From Umbilicaria muhlenbergii (taxonomy: Eukaryota > Ascomycota > Lecanoromycetes > Umbilicariales > Umbilicariaceae): a stretch of 64,000 nt of DNA. The stretch is taken from positions 2,579,234 to 2,643,233 of the forward strand of contig KK106984.1 of the NCBI GenBank assembly GCA_000611775.1, read 5' to 3'. Shown here piece after piece: positions 38,580 through 50,681 of this stretch. Positions within the stretch are counted from its first letter, which is position 1; the number at the start of each line of letters is the position of its first letter. Position numbers and translations under genes: made by a program. The notes beneath the pieces were generated by a model. It was not told where the DNA came from. It searched no databases and worked only from the letters and a program-made list of their open reading frames with translations.

Positions 38580-40677
38580 ATGACTCATGAAGTCTCAAGA
38601 AAGTTCTCATAAAACTTTTTAATTAACTTCTTAAAGTTGCAGATGTTATCTGCAGGCTTTTAAATAATCTCTGAGGATTTCTTTCACATAATGTGATATT
38701 GTAGAACAGGTTTATCCTCAGAGTTGATCATAATTCATGAGGTGATTATAATCTCAATCTTTCACTCCCTTTCAGCTGAGTTCTTCATGAGGTGAAGTGA
38801 TTTAAACTCTGATGTATTCTCACCTGCTCATGATTTATGATCATGAAGCAGGTTAACATGAAACACATTATGAATATGAAGTTCCTCTGATAATTTCAGC
38901 TGATAAGCAACATTTTCAATCTTCTTTATAATCTGAAAGAGTTCATAACACTGTCAATTCAGCTTTCATGAGAATCACTTCAAAGTTATATTCTTAACTT
39001 TTAATCAGATCAACTGTTCAACTCTGTAAATCACATCAAGATGAGACTGATTGTAGTGCTTAACTTGATACTCTTAAAACTTCACAAGAGTTCTGCAGAC
39101 TTTTATTCAAGTCTTATGAAGATGCTTCATAAGCTGCTCAGCTTCAGTGATAATTTCTTTAACTGCAGAGTACTTCATGAGTTCCTCTGCAATGAGCATA
39201 TCTGATTTAAGTATGAAGCTGTAGATGACCTCAAATGATGTTTTTTCAATAAAAGAGTGTAGACTTGCATTGTATGTAAACTCAATTAATATTAAAAGTG
39301 AGGCTCAATTGTCCTGTTGATAATTGACATAACTTTATAAGTACTGTTTCAGCATGCTATTCTGCTGTTCAGTCTGCTCATCAGTTTATGAATGAAAGGA
39401 AGTGCTCAACTGATGATTAATCTTCAACATGAACATCAAGTTGACTCAGAGTCATGAGGTAAAAATAGATTCATGATCTGAGATTAAAGCTTAAATGACT
39501 TCATGTAATTTAACAATCTCTCTAATAAAGATTTTCATGAGTTGATCAGCAGTTCAGTCCTTTCTGACTGAGATATAATGTGCCATTTTTAAGAATTTGC
39601 ACATCATCATTAATATGACATTGTACACATCCTCATAAGCGTGACTCTCTGAAAGATTAATTATGAAGTTTAAAGTGAGTACCTCTCAGGATTCCTTCAG
39701 AATAAATATGAGTTGTAATAATTTAAGTTGTTTTTCATGAATGACTCTTGCTCTCTGACAGACAAGACAAGAATTGCAGTATTTCTGAATTTACTTTCAC
39801 ATGTTCAGTCAGTAGTACTTTGCACATATCAGAGTAAAGATTTTCTCTGTCATGAGGTGACTTGCAAGTGACTCATCATGATGCTTCTTAATAATCTCAA
39901 GTTGTAATGACTTCATATGAGGTATATAAAGCATTAAGTTAAAATATAAAAGATCATCCCTTCATGATTAAAGTGAATGAGAACTTGACATTCTTGAATT
40001 AACTTCATGAGCAGTGATCTGTTTCAGCATATACTTCATGAGAGAGTTGATCTGCAAGAATTCAGGTAACATTTTAATGAGAGAGATGTTAATCTCTTCA
40101 TAAGATTCTTCATTTAAAACAGCCTCAGAGACCTGTTTCTGTTGATTTCACTGCTGAGAACTCATTGTGCCTGCAATTAATACCTCATAAAGATGTACCT
40201 CCTGAGTTAATAAATCATTCTTAAATTTAATTGAAATTAAAATTACTGTCAGGAACAGCATCTGTTGTAACATTAAAGCATTTTCAGTCTGATTCTCTTC
40301 TTTCACTTCATGTTAATGATCAGGTCTTCATGAAGGGCTGTTAATAAAATTCAGATTTCTCTTTCAATAGATGATAATAAAATCATAAGTGAATAAAGTT
40401 AATGCTCACTGAACCTGTCTTCATGAGAGCTTATGAGTAATCATGAAGCTTCACAAGCTTAAATAATCTGATAACATCTTAACTGAATGAGTGAATCCTT
40501 CTAAATAGTATTGTTAATGATGAAAACTTTCAACTATTGTGAGCAGTTCTTCATCATGAGTTTCATACTTTCATTTCATGAGTATCATTTTTCATGAGAA
40601 ATAGACTGTAACTCTTCACTTATTAAAATGCTTTTGTGAGAAAATGCTTGAGATCACATACCTTGAAGCATTTATTT
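38580..40677 (-). pseudogene. E6 RNase H/integrase/chromodomain (dead)
   Basis: Minus-strand integrase core with MAHYISVRKD and TADQLMKIFIREIVKLHEV at about 39470-39600, then FHS-TGA-TDEQTEQQNSML at about 39350-39410 and NYQQDN near 39320. The C-terminal domain has IHNVFHVNLLHDH at about 38840-38890. The chromodomain at about 38590-38760 has VLQYHIM then TGA-KK. The zinc-finger part is around 39770-39880 and degraded RNase H sequence runs up to the E5 insertion. Confidence 0.7.
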
Positions 40678-40884
40678 TGTTACAGTTAATTATTTCACTT
40701 CATAAACAAGTCTGAAATTGTTGCAAGAGGTAAATTATTTGAACTTAAAAAAATACAAAGAAGAAAGCAGTCTTGTGAGTGCAGTCATGACATAAATATT
40801 AAGATGTTAAGACACACTAATCTCAATTTAATTTAATGTCAAGTAACTCAATATCTGTTAATGTTAATTAATCATGTTGTAACA
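40678..40884 (-). repeat. E5 3' LTR
   Basis: 207 bp, with short inverted ends TGTTACA/TGTAACA. Partner at 47783-47989 is the same length. Confidence 0.8.
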
Positions 40885-41049
40885 TCATCCTTCTTCAGAC
40901 AGGAGGATTGTTCTCAGTTTTCATCTTAAACTTTTCATCTTGATTATCTTTTAAGTTCTTTATTGACTGTCTTATTATCTTCATTCATCAGATTCAGCTC
41001 TTTATTTGACTTGTAAATATTTAATTAAACTTGTAGCCTCCTTGATGGC

Positions 41050-44000
41050 TCAGCCTCATTCAGATAAGAGTCATGATAATTTTTTACCTTTTAAGATGAC
41101 CCTATAAAGTCATTAACATCATATCATTCAGAGTTTGAATTATATCCCTCTCAAGTCACTTGATATTGCAAGACATTGTTGTGAATTCAGCTTGCTAAGA
41201 TTTTTTTCACTGTGTACTCAGGCTGATCATTAACTTCAGTTGATGACTTTAAGTTTTAAATTTAATTCAACATTAAATCATCTGCCGCCTTCCTTAAATG
41301 ATCAACATAAAAGATGTTGTTCATCTTCATGTGTTTAAGTAGCTTCAGAACATAAGAGTGATTTTTCATGCTGTAAATCTGATAAAGGTCTGCTGCTTAA
41401 TAATTCAACTTTAAGTTAAGTTTTTCAGTGATTCAACTCTTTTAAGTAACATAAACTTAATCTCTGATGAAGAAGTTTAATTTCCTTTAATGTTTATTTG
41501 CTTGATCTGTCATCTTATTTTAAGCCTGTTTCAGGTTGCTCTTTACTCATTTTACAGCATCATATGTTCTGATGATAAAGGTTTAAGTCTTCTCACATGT
41601 GAGCTGCTCTCTCACTGTGTTCAAGGATTGCATTCACTCTTTTTAATGAAAGTGTAGATAAGAGGTCTGTTTCAGCTTCAACTCATAAAGTGACATGCCT
41701 GTGAACTCATGAGTGAGAATCACTTAAGTGAAGTTCATTATTAATAAAAGGTCTGATTAGTTGTTCTGAAAGTAATTCACAAAGAGATGAAGCTGTTGAT
41801 TAATGTACTGATTTAATACCTCAGTGCTTTCATCAGTCTGTGAGTGATACATTGTTGAAAGCTTTTGCTTTACCCTCATAAGCTTGCAGAGTTCATTCAT
41901 GAATGCTGAAATGAATTGAAAACCTCAGTCTGATGTTGTTATCTCAGGTGTTTCATAGATCCTTCAGATGTACTCATAATATAATTGTACAACTTAAGCT
42001 GTCATACATTAACTGTCTTCTGACATGACAGTGAGAAGGCCCTTTTTTTAAAGTAATTAATAATAATAAATATGTTGTCAAAGCCTTTCTTGTCTCATAA
42101 AAAGAATTTAAAGTTGAATGAGATATGCTGTTAGCACTTATCTTTAATTAATAACAGATGAAGTAAGCCTGAGGTCTTATCTTAAGGTACATGCATTCAG
42201 CAGCATGTTCAGCAGTTTAAAATAAAAATAAAACAGTCATTTGACAGACCTGATCAGTAGTACTGAGCTGATAACAGCTTTGTCATCTTAATCTTGCCTG
42301 AGTGCATCATCACTGATGTTGAGTGAGCCTCATTAATTAAATGAGTTTGCAAAGTGTTCATATTCAGCATCATGAGCTTTTTAAATCATATAAGAAGGCT
42401 GTTTTAAAGCTTTTAATCTCATTTCTTCTTTCTTGTCATCTGATGATACTGGTTCAATGATTCATGAGAGTGATTAACTTGCAGAATCTGATTCATCAGC
42501 TGATAAGAATTTTTCACTTATTTAGCCTCATTCAGTGAATTATTCTCAACATTCATTGAATCCTCACCTATTGCAGTTATTATGCAATTAAAATTTAAAA
42601 ATAATTATGTTCATGCAGTGATGTTTTTTTCTTTTTGAGTGATCAATTCATCATGTTTTCTTATTAAAACATCAACAATGATGTTGACTGTTCCTGAGTG
42701 ATAAGTAATCTTGAAGTTGTAGTTTATCACAATATCAGCTCATTTAGCCTGTCATGAATTAAGCAATCACTTAATGATAAAATACTTCAGACTATGATGA
42801 TCTGTAATTGCAACAAAAGGAACTGCTTGTAAACTTAATAACATGTCACATCATTCTTGAAGAGCTTTAACAACTGTTAACATCTTTTTGTCATGAATCT
42901 CATATCACATTTCCTCAGGTGACATTGTCTTTGAGAAGTAAATTATAAGTTTTCACTTATCATCTTTCTGTTGCTGAGTGAGCACTTTTATAACAACTCT
43001 GCTGCTAACGTCTGTCTTTATTCAAGTTTTCAAATAAGGTGAGTAGTGAGCTCAAACAGCATCTGATAACACAAGCTTTTTTATCTTCTTAAAAGCTTGA
43101 ATTTTCAGCTCTTTTAAGAGGTGTCAGGCTCCTTTTGTGATCAACTTTATTAACAGATGTACAACTCAACCTTATTTTTTCAATGAGTAATGATAGAAGT
43201 TGCAGAATCTCAGGAAGAATTGAATTTTTTTAATTAATTTCAATAACAGTCAGTTCTTGATGACAGAAACTTTGTCTGAGTTCATTATAATACCTTTAAT
43301 GCTGATGATGAAGCTCAAAAACTTGATAAATTGAATGCTGAACTTGTTCTTTTTTATATTCACTTATAAGCTTGCTTTTTTAAGATGTTGAAGTACCTTT
43401 TTGACTTGAGTGTCATGTTTCAATAAATTCTCTGAATAGATCAAGATATCATTCACATAAGTTGTACAGAAATTGTTCAGGTAATTAAACAAGACATCAT
43501 TAATGTATTTTTAAAAGAAGGCAGGTTTATTGTAAAGATTGAATGATAAAATCTTATATTTGTAGAATCTGTACCTTATTCAAAAGATGATTAAATCCTC
43601 AACAGACTTCTTCATCTGTATTTAATAAAATGCTTGCTTAACATTTAACTTGATAAAAATCTTTATTTTAATCAGTCATGCTAAGATCTCCTCAATTAAA
43701 GGCAAAGAGTACTTATCCTTCTTAATGATTATATTGAGCTTTCAATAATTAACATAAAAACATCACCCCCCTTCAGGTTTCTTTGCAAAGAGAATTAATG
43801 AAGTGTAGAGAGCATCACTGAGAATTATAAAACTCTTCTTCAGATGATCCTTCAGGTAAGTTTTAATCAACTTTAACTGTTTTAAGAACATACTGTACAA
43901 AGGGCTTAAAGTCAGATTGTTTTCATCTTTCAAGATGATATTATGATTTACTTTATTCTTATGTAAAAAGAGCTGATTTAACACTTTCTTGTTAAAGGCC

Positions 44001-44198
44001 TTTGTAAACTTTTAATACTGAGGTAGCTTCTCTTTTATGATTTAATTTAATTTTATTTTATTTTACAGTAGAGAGCTGAGGATTTGTCAGTTCTTTATTA
44101 AGTAATTGACCTCATGAATGTTAATGATGTTAATAACAACCTCTTCTTTTTTAACATTGCATAGGAAGTTTCCTGCTTTCAGAAGTATAATATTCACT
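41050..44198 (-). pseudogene. E5 pol: RT to chromodomain (dead)
   Basis: The RT N-terminal region is intact over 73 codons (43763-43984) with NHNIILKDENN and SLILFAKKPEGG. The catalytic box at 43433-43459 reads YVNDILIYS (Asp to Asn in a GTG-AAT context). The integrase core at about 41790-41960 has FQFISAFMNELCKL and YHSQTDESTEVLNQYI. The chromodomain at about 41080-41225 has EYTVKKILASWIHNNVLQYQ (Trp kept as TGG here), then further Trp positions as TGA. Stops are mostly TGA. Confidence 0.8.
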
Positions 44199-45318
44199 CA
44201 TTCACAATTTGGCAGCCCGCTCAAAAATAAGGTTTTAATTAATAATACTTTATGCACTCAGAGCACTCTCTGAGCAGTAAATGAGCTCATACAAATTTTA
44301 CACTTTAAATAACTATTATACCTTTATGAATAATAAGAAACTTTTTATTGAAAAGTTTTAAATCTCTTTATTCTGTACACTTTACAAACTAAAGATTTCT
44401 TCATAAGTTTTAATTTGCAATAGTTATGAATTAAAAAACTTTTAACTAATTATAAATATATTAGCATATTAAATAACTATTGCGCTTTTATACTTATGAT
44501 ATAACTTTCAATTTATAAGTTGTAGAGAATAAGCTGTTTAAGAGTTTTCTTATACAAAGTTTCTTTTTATGTGTTATTGTTGTTGAGTTATTCAAAAAGT
44601 CATTAAAAGTCTATTTATTAATATTGTGATTTTCATCACTGAAAGTTTAAAATCAATGTAACTTTTTAACAACAACAGTTATAAAAAAACTTTAAATTAT
44701 AAAACTGTTTAATAGCTTCTTCTCTACAACTTATAAACTAAAAGTTATATCATAAGTATAAAAGCGCAATAGTTATTCAAAGTATGTGACTTTTTTTAAA
44801 AGATTTCTCGCTATTGAAAACTTGAATTAAATATAACTTAACAACAACAGCAGTTATAAAGAAACTTTTAATTTAACATTAATAAAGAATACTATTTTTT
44901 ATAATTTATGCATTGAAAGTTTCATCATATCTGTTGAGGTGCAAAAGTTATTAAAGTGTGTAAATTTTTAAGAGGCGAAAATCTTGAAGTTCTTTAAATA
45001 GTCAGAACTCAACACTTATACAGTGCTTTCAGACTCAACAAATCATGATTTTTTATTGCAGAAAAGTGAATTTTAGCAAAAGTTTACTTATTATAAATTT
45101 TACTGTTATTATAACACTGTGTGTGTACTTGTTTAAACAATTGTTTTAATAACTGTTTTTTTATCACAAAATTTTGATGTTCCGCTCAAGATTTAAGGTT
45201 GAGCTCAAAGTGCTCAGAGGGTGCTAAGAGTGACTGTTAGCTGAGACATGAGATCAGAAGCTCAGAGCGCTCAAAGTGTTAAAAATTAACTCAGAGTTAA
45301 CTTGCTAAATTGCTGATG
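44199..45318. mobile_element. Short DNA element (DE), copy 1, with internal hairpin
   Basis: 1,120 bp, homologous to 57959-58925. Ends are imperfect inverted repeats: left CATTCACAATTTGGCAG, right end reads on the minus strand CATCAGCAATTTAGCAA. Flanked by CT on both sides (44197-44198, 45319-45320). Removing the element with one CT restores a continuous E5 pol frame. No transposase frame, so non-autonomous. An internal inverted repeat of about 69 bp (44472-44540 against 44708-44777) would fold into a long hairpin. Confidence 0.75.
44472..44777. repeat. Internal inverted repeat of DE copy 1
   Basis: Arm 44472-44540 (AATAACTATTGCGCTTTTAT...) is the reverse complement, with few mismatches, of 44708-44777 (...AAAGCGCAATAGTTATT). 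The loop is about 167 nt. Copy 2 has lost the right arm. Confidence 0.85.
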
Positions 45319-45324
45319 CTTCTT

Positions 45325-47560
45325 GATAAAGAGAAGGTTCATGATTTTTTAACTTCTTCACATTTAATGAACCTTGACCTTCATTCATTAAATTATTCAT
45401 GTGATTCATTGAATCTTTTTTTTCATTCAGCTGTTTTTTCATCTTATTGATGTTAATCTGCTGCTGAGCTCTTCATGTCTTTGATTGTGCTCACAATTGT
45501 AGAACTGACTTTTTAAAAAGTTCAATGAGCTTTTCCTTTCATTCATTTAATCTCATTGAATGTTCAGTATTCTCAGAGTTAACTTCATTAAGTGCTTTTA
45601 TGATTTCATCTCTTTCTGCTCTCTTTAAGATCTGAGTTGATGTTACTGCTTCATGCAAGTGATCTTAATGATCAACATCTGCTTAATGTTCTGATTTGAC
45701 TTCTGATAGCTGTAATTTTCATCTTGATATCATTAAGTTCTTGCTTACCTGATATTGAGTCTCCTCAGGTCAAATCAGCTTTCAATTGAAATAATCAATT
45801 AAGACTCAGGTCTTTTCAAATTATTTCTTCTTAATCAGAACATCATGTCTGCTGATATCACAAAATAAAAAATGAGTAAGAATTTATCTTCTGTTGATCA
45901 CTAAGTTTGCTGTAAATGCTCTGAAGATCATCTCAGCATTTTAATTATTATAATCTGTTAAGAAAATTAACCTCTGTGCTGTTCTGATGTATAACTGCAG
46001 ATGCTTTTTCACAAATTTAAAGTGCTTCTTGTGAATGAAAGTCTTCTCAGCAGCTTTAATGTTTAGCAGAGCTGCTACTCTTATGATTAAACTGTTGACT
46101 GCAAGTTGATAATTTCAAGTCAATGATGATTCTTTTAAAATATTTAACATCTTCATCTTGCTTATCTTTGCTCCCTTCATTGACTTTAGGGTGAAGACTT
46201 CACTTAAAGTAGTTTATTTTTTAAATCTGAATGATTAAACTTTACAGCCTTTGTCTCAGTCTTCTTTAACTTATTAAAATAATTCCTCACTAGGTGTTCT
46301 TTCTTATTGCATGTATAATAAATTATGTTGATTAACATTGACTTGATTGCTTCTCATGTGATGACAGTGATTATGATGATTATCTTTTTTTTAAATTTAA
46401 AAGTTGATTATTTTCTCTGCAGCTTCTGTTGATCCTTTCATTTCTTAATTCTTTCATTAATCTTGACAAGATCTCTCATGAACTATTGAGTCTTTTTACA
46501 GTAAGCATCAAATGACATGTTTTCATCAACAACATAAATTTCCATTTGAACTCATAATGAGTCATACAGTTTATTGTGAATTTCCTCTTTTCATTGATTC
46601 ATTGACATCTTCACTGAATTCATTAATCATAAGAACTTTAACTGAAACACATTAAAGTTCTTAAGATAAAGCATCTTGAACTTCTTCAGCTGCTTTCATG
46701 CCTTCAAGTGATGATCTGAATCCTTGAAGATATTCTTCAAATATTAAATAACTTTTTCAACATAAATCTCTCTTCCTGACTGAGCCTTCAATCATGAATA
46801 AAGATGCTCAGCAGCCTTGCTGTTAACTCACATCTTGATGTAATTCACTCTGACATGTTTAACTTCATCTTAATCTGACTGATTGAATCAATCATTATTA
46901 ATTTGTAACTTACTCTTCATCTGATCATTTTATACCTGAAACATGAGCTTAAAATCATCATTCAGAATTGATGAATCTGAAAACTTCACTGAACACTTCT
47001 TCATTGTGTCATTTAAGTTTAATTTAAATGTGCCTTCTCTTGGCTGCTCTGCTTCAGGGTTGTTAAGTTGTCAGGTTAACTTCAACACATTTTATTTTAA
47101 TTCTTATTTCTCAGTTATTAACTTCTTTATTTAAAAGTTTTTTTAATTATTTTGTTCTTCTAGATTTTTAATCTGTGCCTTGTATGAATCTCTCTAATTT
47201 AGTGTCTTCAACACTAGATGACAGGTGTTCTCTGAGTCATGTGTTGCTCATCATTATAAATTTTCAGAGGTCACCTCACTTTAAAAGTTCATCTTCATGA
47301 TGTTTATTATTTTTAATCTCTCATGATCATCTGGCTGTTCTTCAGTCAAGGATAATCTTTCAGATTAAAGAAAAGTTTCTTCCTCTTGATGTGATTTAAT
47401 CATGATTTCTTCAATGCTTCAGACATCTACTCTTAATGCTGAGATTATTCAGTTCAGAACCTTGCTCTTTTAACTGCCTTTACTGCAGTTGTCTGTGCTT
47501 ATAAATAAATCTTTTCATTTATTGACTTCTTGCAGTTACCTGTCATCATGACAGAGTACT
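45325..47560 (-). pseudogene. E5 gag (dead)
   Basis: Minus-strand frame starting near 47555 (MTGNCKKSINEKIYL) and running with TGA stops where Trp is likely, to a degraded zinc knuckle at about 46290-46340 (Y-x2-C-x4-H, TCNKKEHLVRNY; Cys residues replaced by Tyr). The downstream part to 45325 is Glu/Lys/Leu rich and may form a coiled coil. Confidence 0.55.
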
Positions 47561-47782
47561 TCTTAATCATTCATTGTTTACTTCTCACAGGACTTGAGAA
47601 TTGATTATTAATAATTAATTAATGAATTTAAAATGTTTTAAAAACCTCCTGATCACTTAATAAACTGTGAGTTAAGATGTTTGATGATGTTAAGGAATAA
47701 TTTTTTTTATCAACACATGTATTTATCTCAGCTGATATTCTGTCACCTTCAGAGGTTGAAAAGAGTGTGGGTACTTTTTTAA

Positions 47783-47989
47783 TGTTACAGTTAACTATTT
47801 CACTTCATAAGCAGGCCTGAAACTGTTGCAAGAGATGAGTTATTTAAATTTAAAAAAGTACAAAGAAGAAAGCAGTCTTGTGAGTGCAGTCATGACATAA
47901 ATGTTAAGATGTCAAGACACACTAATTTTAATTTAATTTAACATCAAGTAACTCAATATTTGTCAGTGTCAGTTGATCATATCATAACA
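47783..47989 (-). repeat. E5 5' LTR
   Basis: 207 bp. The minus-strand flank TTAAAAAAGTACCCACAC lies in the primer-binding position. Confidence 0.8.
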
Positions 47990-47994
47990 CATTT

Positions 47995-49640
47995 CAAGCT
48001 GTATTGATAATGTGATGTTGAAATGTTGCAGGAATGAAGCAGTAGTGAAAGTTCACATAAGAACTTTAAAAACAGTCTGTGCTTTTAAAGACAGAAAGCT
48101 TGCCCTTCATGAGATTAACTTCTTTTTTAATTTTGCATTAAACTCTTTCATGATCTTCATGAGAGGTGCAGTGATACATGAGAAGCTCTGTATGAACCTT
48201 TAATAAAAATTCATAAAGTTTAAAAATGTTTACACTTCATACATACTTTCTGACTCTGATCAGTTAATAATGATGAATATGTGATTCATCTTCATTTCAA
48301 CCCCTGTATCTGTGATAACATATCTCAAGAAGGGCACACGCTTCACATTAAATAAATATTTAAAAAGCTTTGTGAATAATTCTGCTGTGAGTAAAGTTTT
48401 CAAGATAATTTAAACCTGCTGTTCATGCTGACTCTCTTTCATTGAGTAAATTAGTATATCATTCAGGAATACAATCATGAAGATGTTTAAATATTCATGA
48501 AGAACTTCATGAATATAAGACTGAAAACTCACAGAAGCATTGATAAGCCTGAAAAACATAATTAAATATTCATACAACTTATATCAGGTATGAAATGCTG
48601 TCTTTTACTCATCATTCTCATATATATGAATGTGATAATAAGTGTTTTTGATATCAATCTTTATAAAGATCTGAGCATGACAGACATGATTCATGATCTC
48701 ATTAATTAATGATAGAGGGTATCAGTTCTTTTAAGTAATAATATTTAACCTCTGATAATTCACACAGAGCTGCAAGCCTTCATCATTTTTAAATATAAAA
48801 AGCATTAATGCTTTCATGAAAGATCATGACAGCTGAATAAATCTGTTCATGAAGTTGATATTTAAATACTTCTGTAGTACAGTCAACTCCTTCATGAAAA
48901 GATTGTACATAAGATTAAAAGATGATGTTGTTTTCTTCAACAGATTAATTGAGTGATCTTCTTTGTAATGAGAAGACAGAGTTTTCACTTAAGTTTTTAA
49001 AAAAACCTTCATGAAGCTCTTGTAAACTTCAGAAATCAAATTCATGAAGTTTTTTAATTTATTAAAATTTATCACCTGTAATCTCTGCATTATGTAATTC
49101 ATCTTAAGGTCTCAGAGTTTTCTCACAAGGCCTTTTATGATGATTTTTTTCAACAGTGAAGTTGTTAAAAAGTTCTCTGCATCTGACCTTCACTGCATTG
49201 TAAGATTGATGAAGTCAACCTTCAGATTATTTCACTGTAATCATGATAATCTTAAGATCACTGACATCTTTAAGTCAGCAGAAGTAAAAGATTCATGAAT
49301 TTATTTTCAGACTCTGAAAGAGTCCTGAACCTTTATTACTTCATGATAAATAAAATAAGTCTGCAAGGTATTTCCTTCAGTATGATGAAGTGATAACATC
49401 TTAAAGACTAAAGATAAGCCCTTCACAATATCCTTATAAAGGAGATTGAGGTCATTAACACTGTTAAGAACAGCTGAAAGTGATTTTTCTGCAAGATGTA
49501 CTGTGAGTCATAATCACATCTTCATTTTAAATGATGCACTCTTCTTTGATCTTGACTTCACAGTGATCTTCATGATAGCCTCAGAGGCTGCTGTGACATA
49601 ATTACTGCTGTTAATTGAACTGATTGACAGAGTCTTGCTC
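47995..49640 (-). pseudogene. E6 protease/RT (dead)
   Basis: Minus-strand RT upstream of the E5 insertion. The catalytic box at 48443-48469 reads FLNDILIYS (Asp to Asn in CTG-AAT context). Nearby lie IDIKNTYYHIHIYENDE and YLIMFFRLINASVSF at about 48530-48680 and VPFLRYVITDTGVEM near 48290-48340. The region toward 49640 should contain protease but no DSG motif was identified. Confidence 0.7.
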
Positions 49641-50670
49641 ACAGTGTTGTTTAACTTCTTCTTAAGACAGTTCAGTTTCTTATGTTCATGCTTATCACAG
49701 TAATTGCAGTCTTCATTAAAAAATACTCTTTATGAAGGTTCTGAATCACATGATGTAATGATAATAAATGTTATAAATTTGTGATTTTTCTGCTTCATGA
49801 AGTTCACAGAGATACTTCTGATGAAGTCATTATTTATAATTATTATCTACAAGTGAGTTTCAGTTCTGATGCTGAGATGAAGTTTCTTCATGAGTGTAAT
49901 CAAATCTTCATGAGAGTTTAAAAACACAGAGTGTTCATGAATCTTCTGCTTCATGATATGATTTAAGCCTTTGAAGAAGATCATTAACTGAATTTAATAA
50001 TAATTCTTCATCTTATTTTTTATTTAAATTAGAAGTTCATCTGACCTGTGAAGATACTCATCATCAGATTCATTGCTCAACTTGTGACAGTTTATTTAAT
50101 TCATTTATGTGTTATACATCTGATTATCATGATTTTTTAAAAGAGACTTTAAAAAGTTCTTTTAACTTTCTCAGATATCTTTCAAGCTCTTTTCTTCATG
50201 ATGTGTGATTCATCATTTTATAATTTTGTAGTTTAAATATTGATCTGACTCTTCAAGGTGAAGCTTCACAGAGAGGTGCTTAATTTGATGTACATACTGC
50301 TGAAAGTGAGGATAGTCCTTTGTATAATAAAGGTTTTCATCTTTGACTCACTTTTTGTAGCAGATGTGTTTCAGAGTTGAAGATAAATCTGATGTGAATC
50401 ATTTATGAGTTTTAAACTCAGTCTGTTTAGTATGTTTCTTCTCACTCATGAGTTGAATCTTCACAAGTTGAATTTTAATATTTATCATGATAAACTCCTC
50501 AGAGAATGTAGAAGTGACAGATTATGACTGAAAGTCAAGAATGATAAAATCATCATTAATCATTACTTATGAAGTTTCTGAAGTGATTTGTGAAATTATT
50601 ATAAAGGCTGATTAAGGAGCTCATGAGTTTTCAATCATTCTTGTCAGACAGCATTCTTACAATAAATTGA
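49641..50670 (-). pseudogene. E6 gag (dead, zinc knuckle kept)
   Basis: Minus-strand gag with an intact CCHC knuckle at about 49670-49715: CNYCDKHEHKKLNC (C-x2-C-x4-H-x4-C). Upstream is a capsid-like region with many TGA stops. The primer-binding position beside LTR B reads GTTTTATTATTTCAATTT on the minus strand, resembling that of E1/E2. Confidence 0.6.
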
Positions 50671-50681
50671 AATAATAAAAC

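Larger units (their letters stand above)
40678..47989 (-). mobile_element. E5: full-length chromodomain Gypsy nested in E6
   Basis: 7,312 bp with 207-bp LTRs (40678-40884, 47783-47989) starting TGTTACAGTTAA and ending (A)TAACA/GTAACA. Target duplications TATTT (40673-40677) and CATTT (47990-47994) differ by one C/T. A minus-strand purine tract (GAAGAAGGATGA) adjoins the left LTR, so coding runs right to left. It contains a DNA element at 44199-45318. Confidence 0.85.
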
